Shown here piece after piece: positions 15,563 to 23,246 of a stretch of 42,745 bases of DNA. Where the stretch lies: assembly GCF_001475545.1 (NCBI RefSeq), contig NZ_LDQC01000008.1, forward strand, positions 1 to 42,745, written 5' to 3'. This DNA is from Curtobacterium luteum (lineage in GTDB: Bacteria; Actinomycetota; Actinomycetes; Actinomycetales; Microbacteriaceae). Each line of letters starts with the position of its first letter. Position 1 is the stretch's first letter. The notes beneath the pieces were generated by a model. The model did not search any database, had not been told where the DNA came from, and was given only the letters and a program-made list of their open reading frames with translations. The position numbers and the translations under genes were made by a program.

Positions 15563-16480
15563 ATGGCAGGCAGGGACGTGCTCGTCGTCGGCAGCGTCAA
15601 CTACGACTACATCGTCACTCAGGACCGACTCCCTCGACGCGGCGAGACGTTTGTCGCGACCGACGCAGAAGGCGCCTTCGGTGGGAAGGGCGCGAACCAG
15701 GCCGTCCAGGCTGCCCGGCTCGGCGCCCGTGTCCGGTTCATCGGTGCAACGGGTGCCGACAGCCTCGGGCAGATGTGCCTCGACAACCTGCGGAACCAGG
15801 GCGTCGACTGTCACATGCGGCCAACCGGGCAACCGAATGGGCTGGGTATCGTCCACGTCGTGGGTGAGGGCGACGTCTACGCCACGATTGTCGAGGGAGC
15901 AAACGGGACGGTCGACCCAGATTGGATCGATGAGAACGAGCAGTTGTTCCACGATGCCGGCGTAGTCGTGATCCAGAACGAGATCCCCGCCGAAGCGAAC
16001 GAGAGGGCCGTTGATCTGGCCGTCGCGGCCGCCGTACCCGTCGTGTTCAACGCTGCTCCCGCACGGCCGGTCGCGGAAAGCGTGACGCGCCGGTGCGCGT
16101 GGTTGGTTGTGAACGAGGACGAAGCGAGCGCCTACCTCGGACGAGAGCTTGGCGACGTCCGCGACGACACGGCAATGCGTCGGGCAGTGGTCGACCTGCA
16201 GCTTCTCTGCTCGGGTGTGGTCCTGACGCTCGGGAGCCGTGGGTGCTACGTCGCTGACGGACCGCACCTCCGGTTCGTGGAAGCCGTACCCACTCACGCC
16301 GTAGACTCAACCGGCGCCGGAGACTCGTTCATCGGCGCGTTCGCCAACGCGCTCGTCGACGGCTCCGACCCGTTCGCCGCTGCCGTGGACGCGACACGTG
16401 TGGCCTCCATCACGGTCGAGGGCGTCGGTGCACAGTCCAGCATGCCGACCCGCGAGGTGCTCACCAGTGAAGTCCTTTGA
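15563..16480 (+). CDS. PfkB family carbohydrate kinase, ribokinase-like
   Basis: This cytoplasmic kinase phosphorylates a sugar with ATP. The 305-residue protein carries the N-terminal ribokinase motif GGKGANQAVQAARLG near residues 43-57 and the C-terminal signature DSTGAGDSFIGAFANAL with the catalytic Asp. ATG 15563 follows a strong GGAGGT site; the in-frame GTG at 15551 lies within that site. It is divergent from the isomerase-transport operon and overlaps the DeoR regulator gene by 14 bases. Its product would be the sugar phosphate that DeoR-type repressors usually sense. Ribokinase itself is possible, but with a FucU homologue and isomerase a ketose or deoxy sugar is as likely. Confidence 0.92.
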   Translation: MAGRDVLVVGSVNYDYIVTQDRLPRRGETFVATDAEGAFGGKGANQAVQAARLGARVRFIGATGADSLGQMCLDNLRNQGVDCHMRPTGQPNGLGIVHVVGEGDVYATIVEGANGTVDPDWIDENEQLFHDAGVVVIQNEIPAEANERAVDLAVAAAVPVVFNAAPARPVAESVTRRCAWLVVNEDEASAYLGRELGDVRDDTAMRRAVVDLQLLCSGVVLTLGSRGCYVADGPHLRFVEAVPTHAVDSTGAGDSFIGAFANALVDGSDPFAAAVDATRVASITVEGVGAQSSMPTREVLTSEVL

Positions 16481-17240
16481 GCGACACCAGCTCATCCTTG
16501 ACCAGGCGGCCTCCGGCGAACCGGTCACGATCGAAGCCCTGATCGACGTCACCGGAGCATCGCCGTCGACAGTGCGCCGCGACATCAGGGCCCTCGAGGA
16601 CACTGGCAGGATAGTGAGTCTTCGCGGCGGTGCCATCCGGTTGGAGGACTCCGCAAGCGAAGTGCCGATCGCAACGAAGTCTCTGATCAACCGGGACCAG
16701 AAGACGGCGATCGCCGAGGCCGCAGCCGCTCTTGTCTCGGACGGCGACACCATCTACGTCGATTCCGGAACGACCGCCACGGAGCTCATGCGCGCCCTCC
16801 GCGGTGCACGGGTGCACGTGATCACGTCGAACACCCACGCGCTGAGCCTGCCACTGACGCCGAGCATCAGCATCACTGCGCTCGGCGGTGACGTCCTCCC
16901 CGAGATTGGCTCGGTGGCTGGCCCGATCACCGACCGCGAGCTTGCAGACCTGTACTTCGACAAGGCGTTCATCGGCGTAACCGGCATCGATGCGGACGCT
17001 GGCGTCACGACCTTCGACATACGAGAAGCGAACAAGAAGCGAATTGTCCACGCGCACACTCGCCACACCTACGTTCTCGCAGACAGCAGCAAGTTCGACC
17101 GGGTGTCACTCTGCCACTCCTTCCCGCTCGCCGACTGCACAGTGATCACCGACACCGACGGTGACGTACTACAGCACGCCGGCGCTGCGGTCGTCGCGCT
17201 CAGCGCATCGACCGGTTCGGCCAAGCGCGATCTGAGTTGA
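16467..17240 (+). CDS. DeoR family transcriptional repressor
   Basis: This is a sugar-phosphate-responsive repressor of 257 residues. The N-terminal winged helix reads VTIEALIDVTGASPSTVRRDI then LEDTGRIVSLRGGAIRL, and the C-terminal DeoR sensor domain contains DSGTTATELMRAL, FIGVTGIDADAGVTTF and the YVLADSSKFDRVS stretch, all typical. The GTG at 16467 overlaps the kinase gene by 14 bases and is the only start close to the HTH. It most likely binds the two TGACAAC-type palindromes in the divergent promoter region and is released by a phosphorylated sugar made by the upstream kinase. Confidence 0.93.
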   Translation: MKSFERHQLILDQAASGEPVTIEALIDVTGASPSTVRRDIRALEDTGRIVSLRGGAIRLEDSASEVPIATKSLINRDQKTAIAEAAAALVSDGDTIYVDSGTTATELMRALRGARVHVITSNTHALSLPLTPSISITALGGDVLPEIGSVAGPITDRELADLYFDKAFIGVTGIDADAGVTTFDIREANKKRIVHAHTRHTYVLADSSKFDRVSLCHSFPLADCTVITDTDGDVLQHAGAAVVALSASTGSAKRDLS

Positions 17241-17494
17241 AGCAGGCCGCGTGATACAAAATGCCCATCCGCAGACCAGGGCATTGGCCGGGAACACACC
17301 CGGCGCACTGAGCGACAGGAAAAGAGCAACCGGGGACCCACCGATGGTGCTCCTGCGGCGAGAAACACACCCGAGCGGATTGCCGGGACCAGCTTGGGCG
17401 ACCCGAGCGTCCGATAGCCGATGGTGCTTTCAAGGAGTCGTCGCAACGAAGGACTTCGAGGCGACCTTACGGGGCCGGGGGCATGCTTGGCGTC
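17241..17494. other. gene-poor stretch after deoR
   Basis: Mixed composition with a short ATGCCC/GGGCAT inverted repeat near 17263-17285. No intact gene is visible. The piece TTTCAAGGAGTCGTCGCAAC near 17430-17449 vaguely recalls terminal repeats of IS30-type elements, but no transposase is present. Confidence 0.3.
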
Positions 17495-17689
17495 ATGACG
17501 ATCTACCCGGGTGATCCGCGCGACGTCTACCGGCGTCGTCGCGGACTGGTCAACGGCATCAACCGCATGAACAACACCAGCCCCGCCCTGTTCGAGGCCG
17601 GCCTGAGCACCCTCACCCTCGACGAGCACGACACTCGAAACGGCTTCAACGCAATCGCGCAGCTACCGGAGTTCCAACTACTGGACTGA
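17495..17689 (+). CDS. hypothetical short protein, possibly a remnant
   Basis: A 64-residue open frame starting MTIYPGDPRDVYRRRRGLV and ending PEFQLLD. The first 20 residues are charged and the rest has no recognisable domain, membrane segment or repeat. Codon use is plausible for this genome, but no Shine-Dalgarno site is visible and it lies in a gene-poor stretch between deoR and the tRNA gene. It may be the end of a decayed gene or not expressed at all. Confidence 0.25.
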   Translation: MTIYPGDPRDVYRRRRGLVNGINRMNNTSPALFEAGLSTLTLDEHDTRNGFNAIAQLPEFQLLD

Positions 17690-17929
17690 CGAGCCCGCGC
17701 CTCCAAACTTCATAGACCCTGAACTCCCCCTCGCCACGTCCGGCAGGGGGTATTCGTCGTTCCTCGAAGCGAACGCAGACCAAGGCACGCGTCGCGGTAC
17801 GCTCCCCAGCGGTCGTCGGGACAGGACGAGCGACCCTGGGAGCGGAGCTGAGCGCGGTTTTCCACCTCGGCCTGCTGTCACGCTCGAATATTCCGACTGA
17901 GATCGCCGAAAACTCCGAACACCCCTGCG
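17690..17929. other. gene-free stretch next to tRNA-Gln
   Basis: No convincing gene. A small hairpin is formed by CCCCCT (17726-17731) and AGGGGG (17745-17750). This gap joins the AT-richer region to the tRNA 3' end, where an integration scar would be expected; I could not see a direct repeat of the tRNA end at the other boundary. Confidence 0.35.
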
Positions 17930-18001
17930 CTCCGCCTCCAGGATTCGAACCCGGACCTAACGGCACCAAAGGCCGTCGTGCTGCCGTTACACCAAGGCGG
18001 A
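17930..18001 (-). tRNA. tRNA-Gln (anticodon TTG)
   Basis: The minus strand folds into a complete 72-base cloverleaf: acceptor arms TCCGCCT and AGGCGGA, anticodon stem ACGGC/GCCGT with loop CTTTGGT giving anticodon TTG (reads CAA), and T arm with GGTTCGAATCC. The CCA end is not encoded. Its 3' end faces the AT-richer region at lower coordinates. Confidence 0.95.
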
Positions 18002-18096
18002 ACACACCGGGTCAGGGTGGAGCCTGCCCGGTGCCCGTCCATCCTCCCATGCCTCGGTCGGTGGCCGTGCGCTCCCGGTTCGGCCAAGATGGGGGG

Positions 18097-18591
18097 ATGC
18101 CGCAGGAGGACGAGGTCGATCGCATCGTCGCGGCGTGGGGGCGTGAGCGGGACGACCTCGACTTCGCCCCGCTCGAGGTGTTCTCGCGGGTCGACCGGCT
18201 GGCGCGACACCTCGACCGGGCACGGCGGGCAGCGTTCGACGCGAGCGGTGTCGAGCCGTGGGAGTTCGACGTCCTGTCGGCGCTCCGGCGGGCGGGCGAG
18301 CCGTACGAGCTGAGCCCGAAGACGCTCCTGCAGCAGACCCTGGTGTCGAGCGGCACGATGACGAACCGCGTCGACCGGTTGGCGGCGCGCGGCTTGGTGA
18401 GCCGGCGGACGGACCCGCGCGACGGCCGCGGCATCCTCGTCGCGCTGACGCCGTCCGGGCGGCAGGCGGTGGACGCGGCGATCGCGGACCTGCTCATCGC
18501 CGAGCGCGGGATCCTCGACGAGGTGTCCGGCCCGGAGCAGGCGCAGCTGTCCGGCCTGCTCCGCCGACTGATCCTCGGCCTCGGCGACTGA
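18097..18591 (+). CDS. MarR family transcriptional regulator
   Basis: This is a 164-residue winged-helix dimer that usually represses efflux or stress genes and is released by small ligands. It has a helical N-terminus, the recognition region LLQQTLVSSGTMTNRVDRLAARGLVSR, the wing DPRDGRGILVALTPSGRQ and a C-terminal dimerisation helix. ATG 18097 is directly preceded by a G-rich run that can serve as a ribosome site; the longer in-frame reading overlaps the tRNA promoter region. It is followed after 78 bases by a glyoxalase-fold gene in the same direction, which could be its target. Ligand unknown. Confidence 0.92.
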   Translation: MPQEDEVDRIVAAWGRERDDLDFAPLEVFSRVDRLARHLDRARRAAFDASGVEPWEFDVLSALRRAGEPYELSPKTLLQQTLVSSGTMTNRVDRLAARGLVSRRTDPRDGRGILVALTPSGRQAVDAAIADLLIAERGILDEVSGPEQAQLSGLLRRLILGLGD

Positions 18592-18669
18592 CCGCGACCG
18601 ACGGCGAGCGCGTACGGCCGCGCACGACCGACCACGATCGACCACGACCGATCGGAATAGCCTGCGGCC

Positions 18670-19113
18670 ATGCACGCGATCACCCTGGCCGTGGCCGACG
18701 TCGAGCGCTCCGCCGTGTTCTACCGGGCTCTGCTGGGCATCGAGGGCAGCGGCGTCATCGGCACCGAGTACCCCCGCACGGAGTCGCAGGCGGGCGGCAC
18801 GACGGCGATGTTCACCCTCGACGACGGCCTCATCGTGAGCGTGTACGCCCGCGAGGACATGGCACTCGACTCCGGCGTCGACCTCCCGCACGGCCCGACG
18901 TCGACCATCGGGCACTTCGTCGGCTCGCAGGCGGAGGCGGACGCGTTCCTCGACCGTGCGCGGGCGGCGGGGGCGACCGTGCTCGCAGCGCCGTACACAC
19001 GCCCGTGGGGCATGTACTCCGGCTTCTTCCAGGACCTGGACGGCCACCTCTGGGAGGTCGTGGCCAACCCGGGCGGTGGCGACCCTGCGGACGCGCAGCC
19101 TGCTGCGGGGTAG
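18670..19113 (+). CDS. VOC/glyoxalase-fold protein
   Basis: This is a single vicinal-oxygen-chelate domain protein of 147 residues, starting MHAITLAVADVERSAVFYRALLG and ending in GFFQDLDGHLWEVVANP, the usual two beta-alpha modules. Such proteins are metal-dependent lyases or dioxygenases, or bind antibiotics. The first module has His2 and the last has the DLDGHLWEV motif with a conserved Glu, so a metal site is possible. No Shine-Dalgarno is seen; TAGCCT ends six bases before the ATG, suggesting a leaderless message. The function is unknown beyond the fold; proximity to a MarR regulator is compatible with detoxification. Confidence 0.88.
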   Translation: MHAITLAVADVERSAVFYRALLGIEGSGVIGTEYPRTESQAGGTTAMFTLDDGLIVSVYAREDMALDSGVDLPHGPTSTIGHFVGSQAEADAFLDRARAAGATVLAAPYTRPWGMYSGFFQDLDGHLWEVVANPGGGDPADAQPAAG

Positions 19114-19118
19114 CGCCC

Positions 19119-19180
19119 CGCACAACCAAACTCACCGAGAACCAGGGATCCGCGTGGTTCGAGGAACCTTTGGTTGTGCG
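19119..19180. repeat. palindromic repeat element, copy A
   Basis: CGCACAACCAAA (19119-19130) is mirrored exactly by TTTGGTTGTGCG (19169-19180). The centre holds GAACCAGGGATCCGCG and GTGGTTCG, shared with copy B at 21211-21270. It lies between convergent genes, just downstream of the ABC-F stop codon. Confidence 0.85.
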
Positions 19181-19233
19181 AAGACATGCCGCACCGCGAA
19201 CGCGCTCGTGGCCGCGCCGCGCACCCCGCCCCG

Positions 19234-21120
19234 CTACACCCCGAGCAGCTCCGCGACCTCGAGCCAGCGCTCCTCGAGCTGCTCGACCTCGGCCTCGAGC
19301 GCCCCGAGCTTCGCCTGCAGCGCGCCGAGGCCCGCGTAGTCGGACTGGTCGTGCGCCGCGAACGCGTCGAGGACCTCCTGCCGGTCGGCGCCGACGCGGG
19401 CGATCCGGCGGTCGAGCGCCGACATCTCCTTCTCCGCCGCCCGACGCTCCGCACCGGCGAGCGCCGGAACGGCGGCCGTGGCCGCACCAGACCCTGCAGC
19501 AGCACCCCCGGCCCCTGCCCCCGACCCGGCCATGCTGCCGGCCGAGCCGGTCCCGCCTGCCGTGTCGGGCCTCCCGGCCGCAGCGGCGGCAGCCGCCGAC
19601 GCGGTCGCCGGCACCGAGCCCGACGCACGCAACCGCATGTACTCGTCGACCCCGCCGGGCAGGTGGCGGAGGTGCCCGCCGAGCACGGCGTACTGCTGGT
19701 CGGTGACGCGTTCGAGCAGGTAGCGGTCGTGTGAGACGACGAGCAGGGTGCCGGGCCACGTGTCGAGGAGGTCCTCCATGGCGGCGAGCATGTCGGTGTC
19801 GAGGTCGTTCGTGGGCTCGTCGAGGATGAGGACGTTCGGCTCGTCGAGCAGGATGAGCATGAGTTGCAGGCGCCGCTTCTGCCCACCGCTCAGGTCCTTG
19901 ATGGGCGTCGAGAGCTGCGCGGAGGTGAAGCCGAGGCGCTCGAGGAGCTGCGACGGGGTCATCTCCTTGCCGTCCGCGACGTAGCTCGTCTTCTTGCGGG
20001 CGACGACCTCACGCACCCGGTCGTCCGCGTACTGCTGGAGGTCGGCGAGCTGCTGGTCGAGCACCGCGACCTGCACGGTCTTGCCGGTCTTGACGCGGCC
20101 CGTGGTGGGCTGGAGCTTGCCGGACACCAGGTTGAGCAGCGTCGACTTGCCCGCGCCGTTCGGTCCGAGGATGCCGGTCCGCTCCCCCGGCGCGATCCGC
20201 CACTCGACGTCCCGCAGGATGACGTCGTCGCCGAACGTGACACCGGCGTCGAGCAGGTCGACGACGTCCTTGCCGAGGCGCGCGGTCGCCATCTGCGAGA
20301 GCGCGACGGTGTCGCGGATCGGCGGGACGTCATCGATGAGGGCGTTGGCCGCGTCGATGCGGAACTTCGGCTTGCTGGTCCGGGCAGGGGCGCCGCGGCG
20401 GAGCCACGCGAGCTCCTTGCGGGCGAGGTTCTGCCGGCGCTGCTCGGACGCCGCGGCCTGTCGGTCACGCTCGACGCGCTGGAGGATGTACGCCGCGTAC
20501 CCGCCCTCGAAGGGCTCCACGATGCCGTCGTGGACCTCCCACGTGTCGGTCGACACGGCGTCGAGGAACCACCGGTCGTGCGTCACGACGACGAGTCCGC
20601 CCTGGTTCGCGGACCACCGACGCTTGATGTGGTCGGCGAGCCACTGGATGCCCTCGACGTCGAGGTGGTTCGTCGGCTCGTCGAGGAACAGCACGTCCCA
20701 GTCGCCGACGAGGAGCTTCGCGAGGGCGATCCGCCGCCGCTGGCCACCGGAGAGGTCGTCGACGTTCGCCTCCCACGGGATGTCCGAGACGAGGCCGCCG
20801 ATGATGTCGCGGATGGTCGGGTCGCCGGCCCACTCGTGCTCGGCTCGGTCGCCGACGACGGTGGCTCCGACGGTCGCGCCCGCCGGCAGGACGTCCCGCT
20901 GGTCGAGGTACCCGACCGTCAGGCCGCGGCGATGCGTGACCCGGCCGTCGTCCGGCTCGATCCGCTTCGAGAGGAGCGCGAGGAGCGTCGACTTGCCGTC
21001 GCCGTTGCGGCCGACCACACCGATGCGGTCGCCCTCGTCGATGCCGAGGGTGACGCTGTCGAAGACGACACGGGTGGGGAACTCGAGATGCAGGTTCTCG
21101 GCGCCGAGGAGATGAGCCAC
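19234..21120 (-). CDS. ABC-F family ATPase (Uup-like)
   Basis: This is a soluble protein with two ABC domains and no membrane segments, of the ABC-F family that acts on the ribosome as translation or antibiotic-protection factors. Domain 1 has GRNGDGKSTLL, LSGGQRRRIALAKLL and DEPTNHLDVEG; domain 2 has GPNGAGKSTLL, LSGGQKRRLQLML and DEPTNDLDTD. A charged linker with ERDRQAAASEQRRQN lies between them. The 628-residue protein ends with a long Ala/Gly/Ser-rich spacer and a coiled coil (about residues 555-628), as in Uup proteins. It is monocistronic and flanked on both sides by copies of the same palindromic repeat. Confidence 0.93.
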   Translation of the reverse strand: MAHLLGAENLHLEFPTRVVFDSVTLGIDEGDRIGVVGRNGDGKSTLLALLSKRIEPDDGRVTHRRGLTVGYLDQRDVLPAGATVGATVVGDRAEHEWAGDPTIRDIIGGLVSDIPWEANVDDLSGGQRRRIALAKLLVGDWDVLFLDEPTNHLDVEGIQWLADHIKRRWSANQGGLVVVTHDRWFLDAVSTDTWEVHDGIVEPFEGGYAAYILQRVERDRQAAASEQRRQNLARKELAWLRRGAPARTSKPKFRIDAANALIDDVPPIRDTVALSQMATARLGKDVVDLLDAGVTFGDDVILRDVEWRIAPGERTGILGPNGAGKSTLLNLVSGKLQPTTGRVKTGKTVQVAVLDQQLADLQQYADDRVREVVARKKTSYVADGKEMTPSQLLERLGFTSAQLSTPIKDLSGGQKRRLQLMLILLDEPNVLILDEPTNDLDTDMLAAMEDLLDTWPGTLLVVSHDRYLLERVTDQQYAVLGGHLRHLPGGVDEYMRLRASGSVPATASAAAAAAAGRPDTAGGTGSAGSMAGSGAGAGGAAAGSGAATAAVPALAGAERRAAEKEMSALDRRIARVGADRQEVLDAFAAHDQSDYAGLGALQAKLGALEAEVEQLEERWLEVAELLGV

Positions 21121-21210
21121 CCGACAAGGGTACGGGGGCGCGCGGCGCGCTTGTGCTTGACCCTGTTACGTCGGGCTGCACCGACAGCCGGTGTGGTTCG
21201 GCGCCGCACA

Positions 21211-21270
21211 ACCAAAGACAGCTCGAACCAGGGAACCGCGTGGTTCGGTTGCACGTTGGTGGTGCGGCGC
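21211..21270. repeat. palindromic repeat element, copy B
   Basis: GCGCCGCACAACCAA (21211-21225) pairs with TTGGTGGTGCGGCGC (21256-21270) with one G:T type mismatch. The centre shares CGAACCAGGGA, CCGCGTGGTTCG with copy A. It lies upstream of the ABC-F gene and downstream of the PLDc_N gene. Confidence 0.85.
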
Positions 21271-21304
21271 GGTGCGCTGCGGCGGACCGGCCTGGAGGCG
21301 CGAC

Positions 21305-21703
21305 TCAGCTCGACGGGGTCGAGTCGCCCTCGCCGGCGGCCTCCTTGGCACGCTTCAGGCGCGCCTGCGCCTCCCAGTACTCGATCTCGCGCTCGAGGTC
21401 GGCGAGCTCCTGCTCGGTCCCGCTGACGCGCTTGTCACCGTGGGCCGAGCGGGCCTCGCCGAGCGTGGCGTACCGGTCCTCGTGGCGGACGGGGTCGAGG
21501 TAGCGGCCGTGGTTCCGCTCGCCCGGAGCCCAGTCGTGCCCGACCGCGAACCACACGATCGGACCGACGACGGGGACGAAGATGCAGATGAGGACCCAGG
21601 CGAGCTTCGGCAGGCCCCGGATCTCGGCGTCCGTCTTCGTCAGGATGTCGATCAGGGCGAAGACGAGCAGGAGGGTCCCCGCCCCGTACAGCAGCACGCT
21701 CAT
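21305..21703 (-). CDS. PLDc_N domain membrane protein
   Basis: This is a small membrane protein with two TM helices (LLYGAGTLLLVFALIDIL and LAWVLICIFVPVVGPIVWFAVG) matching the PLDc_N domain, which is found at the N-terminus of cardiolipin synthases and as a stand-alone protein of unknown role. A cytoplasmic charged tail with a coiled-coil-like stretch (TEQELADLEREIEYWEAQARLKRAK) follows. Start is uncertain: ATG 21703 begins at the first TM helix and has TAGACT eight bases upstream (leaderless), while TTG 21775 has AGGAG five bases upstream and would add 24 residues. No phospholipase HKD motif is present. Confidence 0.8.
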   Translation of the reverse strand: MSVLLYGAGTLLLVFALIDILTKTDAEIRGLPKLAWVLICIFVPVVGPIVWFAVGHDWAPGERNHGRYLDPVRHEDRYATLGEARSAHGDKRVSGTEQELADLEREIEYWEAQARLKRAKEAAGEGDSTPSS

Positions 21704-21829
21704 GAGGACGAAGTCTATGGACCGGCCGAGAGCCCGGCTACGCCCCGAACGCATGCCGGAGTTGCGATCGGGCAACGGTCTCCTGCGACGGCGTACAGGT
21801 TTCGACAGGCGCCGGAGTGCTGGCCGCGG

Positions 21830-22270
21830 TCAGAGGGCAGCGACCCACTCGTCGGAACCGTCGAGGAACCGCTGGTGCTTCCAGATCGGGGTCCGCTCCT
21901 TCACGAGGTCGATGAGCGCCGCGCACGCTGCGAAGGCCTGCGCCCGGTGCGGCGAGGCGACGGCTGCGGCGAGCGCGACGTCCCCCACCACGAGGGCTCC
22001 GACCCGGTGCAGCACGGCGATCCGGACCTCGGGGTGCTCCGCTGCGATCGTCTCGGCGACCTCGCGGAGCACGGCGGCCGCGGTCGGGTGCCCCTCGTAG
22101 TCGAGCGCGGTGACGCCCTTGCCGCCGTCGTGGTCGCGGACGACCCCGGCGAAGGTCACGACGGCGCCGTCACGGTCGGATGCCACTGCCGTGCTCGTCT
22201 CCTCGACCGTCACGTCGCGGTCGACGACGTCGGCGAGCAGGACCCGCCCGGAAGCCTGCGTCCCGGTCAC
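21830..22270 (-). CDS. moaE: molybdopterin synthase catalytic subunit
   Basis: MoaE carries out sulfur transfer from MoaD thiocarboxylate to precursor Z (cPMP) to make molybdopterin. The 146-residue protein has the conserved GAVVTFAGVVRDH start of the fold, the LDYEGHPTAA motif, IAVLHRVGALVVGD, and the active-site stretch LVKERTPIWKHQRF with the catalytic lysines. It overlaps the upstream mogA-like gene by four bases (ATGA), so it is the last gene of a moeA-moaC-mogA-moaE unit. The partner MoaD and MoaA are not in the window and must be encoded elsewhere. Confidence 0.95.
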   Translation of the reverse strand: MTGTQASGRVLLADVVDRDVTVEETSTAVASDRDGAVVTFAGVVRDHDGGKGVTALDYEGHPTAAAVLREVAETIAAEHPEVRIAVLHRVGALVVGDVALAAAVASPHRAQAFAACAALIDLVKERTPIWKHQRFLDGSDEWVAAL

Positions 22271-22776
22271 GAGGCGCTCCGCGGGGCATGCCCGGCGCCG
22301 TGCAACTGGGCGAGCACGTGATCGAGCAGCCCGTCGAGGACGTCGAGTCCGTCCACCACCCCGCCGCGCGAGCCGGGGAGCGTGACGACGAGCGCTCCAC
22401 TGGCGACGCCCGCGACGCCGCGGCTGAGGAGTGCGGTGGGTCCGGCCCCGGCGAGGCCACGGCGACGGATCTCCTCGATGATGCCCGGGAGCTCGAGGTC
22501 GAGCAGCGGCGCGACGGCCTCGGGCGTGCGGTCGGTGGGGGTGACACCGGTGCCGCCGGTGGTGATGACGACCCGGGCACCGGCGAGGACCTCGCCCGTG
22601 ATCGTCTCCGCGATCGGCCCGCCGTCGGGCACGATCGTCGGCTCCGCCACCGTGAAGCCGTGCTCGCGGAGCCAGGCGGCGATCACCGGTCCGGTCCGGT
22701 CGAGCGCGCTGTCCGTGGCTGCCTGCGTGGACACGACGAGCACCCCCGCGCGTCCCTGCGTCGGTTCGGATGTCAT
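22267..22776 (-). CDS. molybdopterin adenylyltransferase-like protein (MogA/MoaB)
   Basis: This is a MoCF-biosynthesis domain protein of 169 residues that activates molybdopterin by adenylylation before metal insertion by MoeA. The signature VVITTGGTGVTPTDRTPEA and LPGIIEEIRRRGLA are the typical MPT-binding regions, and VVTLPGSRGGV follows. Start ATG 22776 overlaps the moaC stop by four bases; the longer in-frame reading is a shadow of moaC. It is placed in a moeA-moaC-mogA-moaE operon. MogA and MoaB are hard to tell apart by eye, so the symbol is left open. Confidence 0.93.
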   Translation of the reverse strand: MTSEPTQGRAGVLVVSTQAATDSALDRTGPVIAAWLREHGFTVAEPTIVPDGGPIAETITGEVLAGARVVITTGGTGVTPTDRTPEAVAPLLDLELPGIIEEIRRRGLAGAGPTALLSRGVAGVASGALVVTLPGSRGGVVDGLDVLDGLLDHVLAQLHGAGHAPRSAS

Positions 22777-23246
22777 CGGTCTGCCTCCCAGTCGCCCGAG
22801 CGGCCGCCGTGCTTCTCGAGCACCCGCACGTCGGTGATCGTCGCTGCCCGGTCGACCGCCTTGACCATGTCGTACACCGTGAGGGCCCCGACGCTGGCGC
22901 CGGTCAGGGCCTCCATCTCGACGCCGGTGCGCGAGGTCGTGCGGACGGACACCTCGACCACGACCCGGTCGTCGGTGCCGGTGATGTCGACCTGCACCCC
23001 GGAGATCGGCAGCGGGTGACACAGCGGGACGAGGTCGGAGGTCTTCTTCACCGCCATGATCGCGGCGATGCGGGCGGTGCCGACGACCTCGCCCTTGGGA
23101 AGCGAGCCGTCGAGGATGCGGGCGACGACGTCGGGCCGGGTCACGAGCGTCGCGGTCGCGGTCGCCGAGCGGTCGGTGACGTCCTTGTCGGAGACGTCGA
23201 CCATGTGGGCCGATCCGTCGGGGCGGACGTGGGAGAGGTCGGTCAT
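22773..23246 (-). CDS. moaC: cyclic pyranopterin monophosphate synthase
   Basis: MoaC converts the MoaA product 3',8-cyclo-7,8-dihydroGTP to cPMP. The 157-residue protein starts HVRPDGSAHMVDVSDKDVT and contains GTARIAAIMAVKKTSDLVPLCHP and the active-site region TGVEMEALTGASVGALTVYDM, with the conserved Lys in DMVKAVDR. Its ATG comes directly after the moeA TAG stop, and its own stop overlaps the next gene. These couplings indicate one polycistronic message. Confidence 0.96.
   Translation of the reverse strand: MTDLSHVRPDGSAHMVDVSDKDVTDRSATATATLVTRPDVVARILDGSLPKGEVVGTARIAAIMAVKKTSDLVPLCHPLPISGVQVDITGTDDRVVVEVSVRTTSRTGVEMEALTGASVGALTVYDMVKAVDRAATITDVRVLEKHGGRSGDWEADR

Noticed and set aside
7141..17424. 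Shared string CGATAGCCGAT near 7144 and near 17411 as possible boundary repeats of the accessory region
   Set aside because: Eleven bases with unlike flanks can occur by chance, and the sites do not match the tRNA end.
17430..17449. Possible IS30-type terminal repeat (TTTCAAGGAGTCGTCGCAAC)
   Set aside because: Only a loose memory-based likeness; no transposase fragment, second end or target duplication found nearby.
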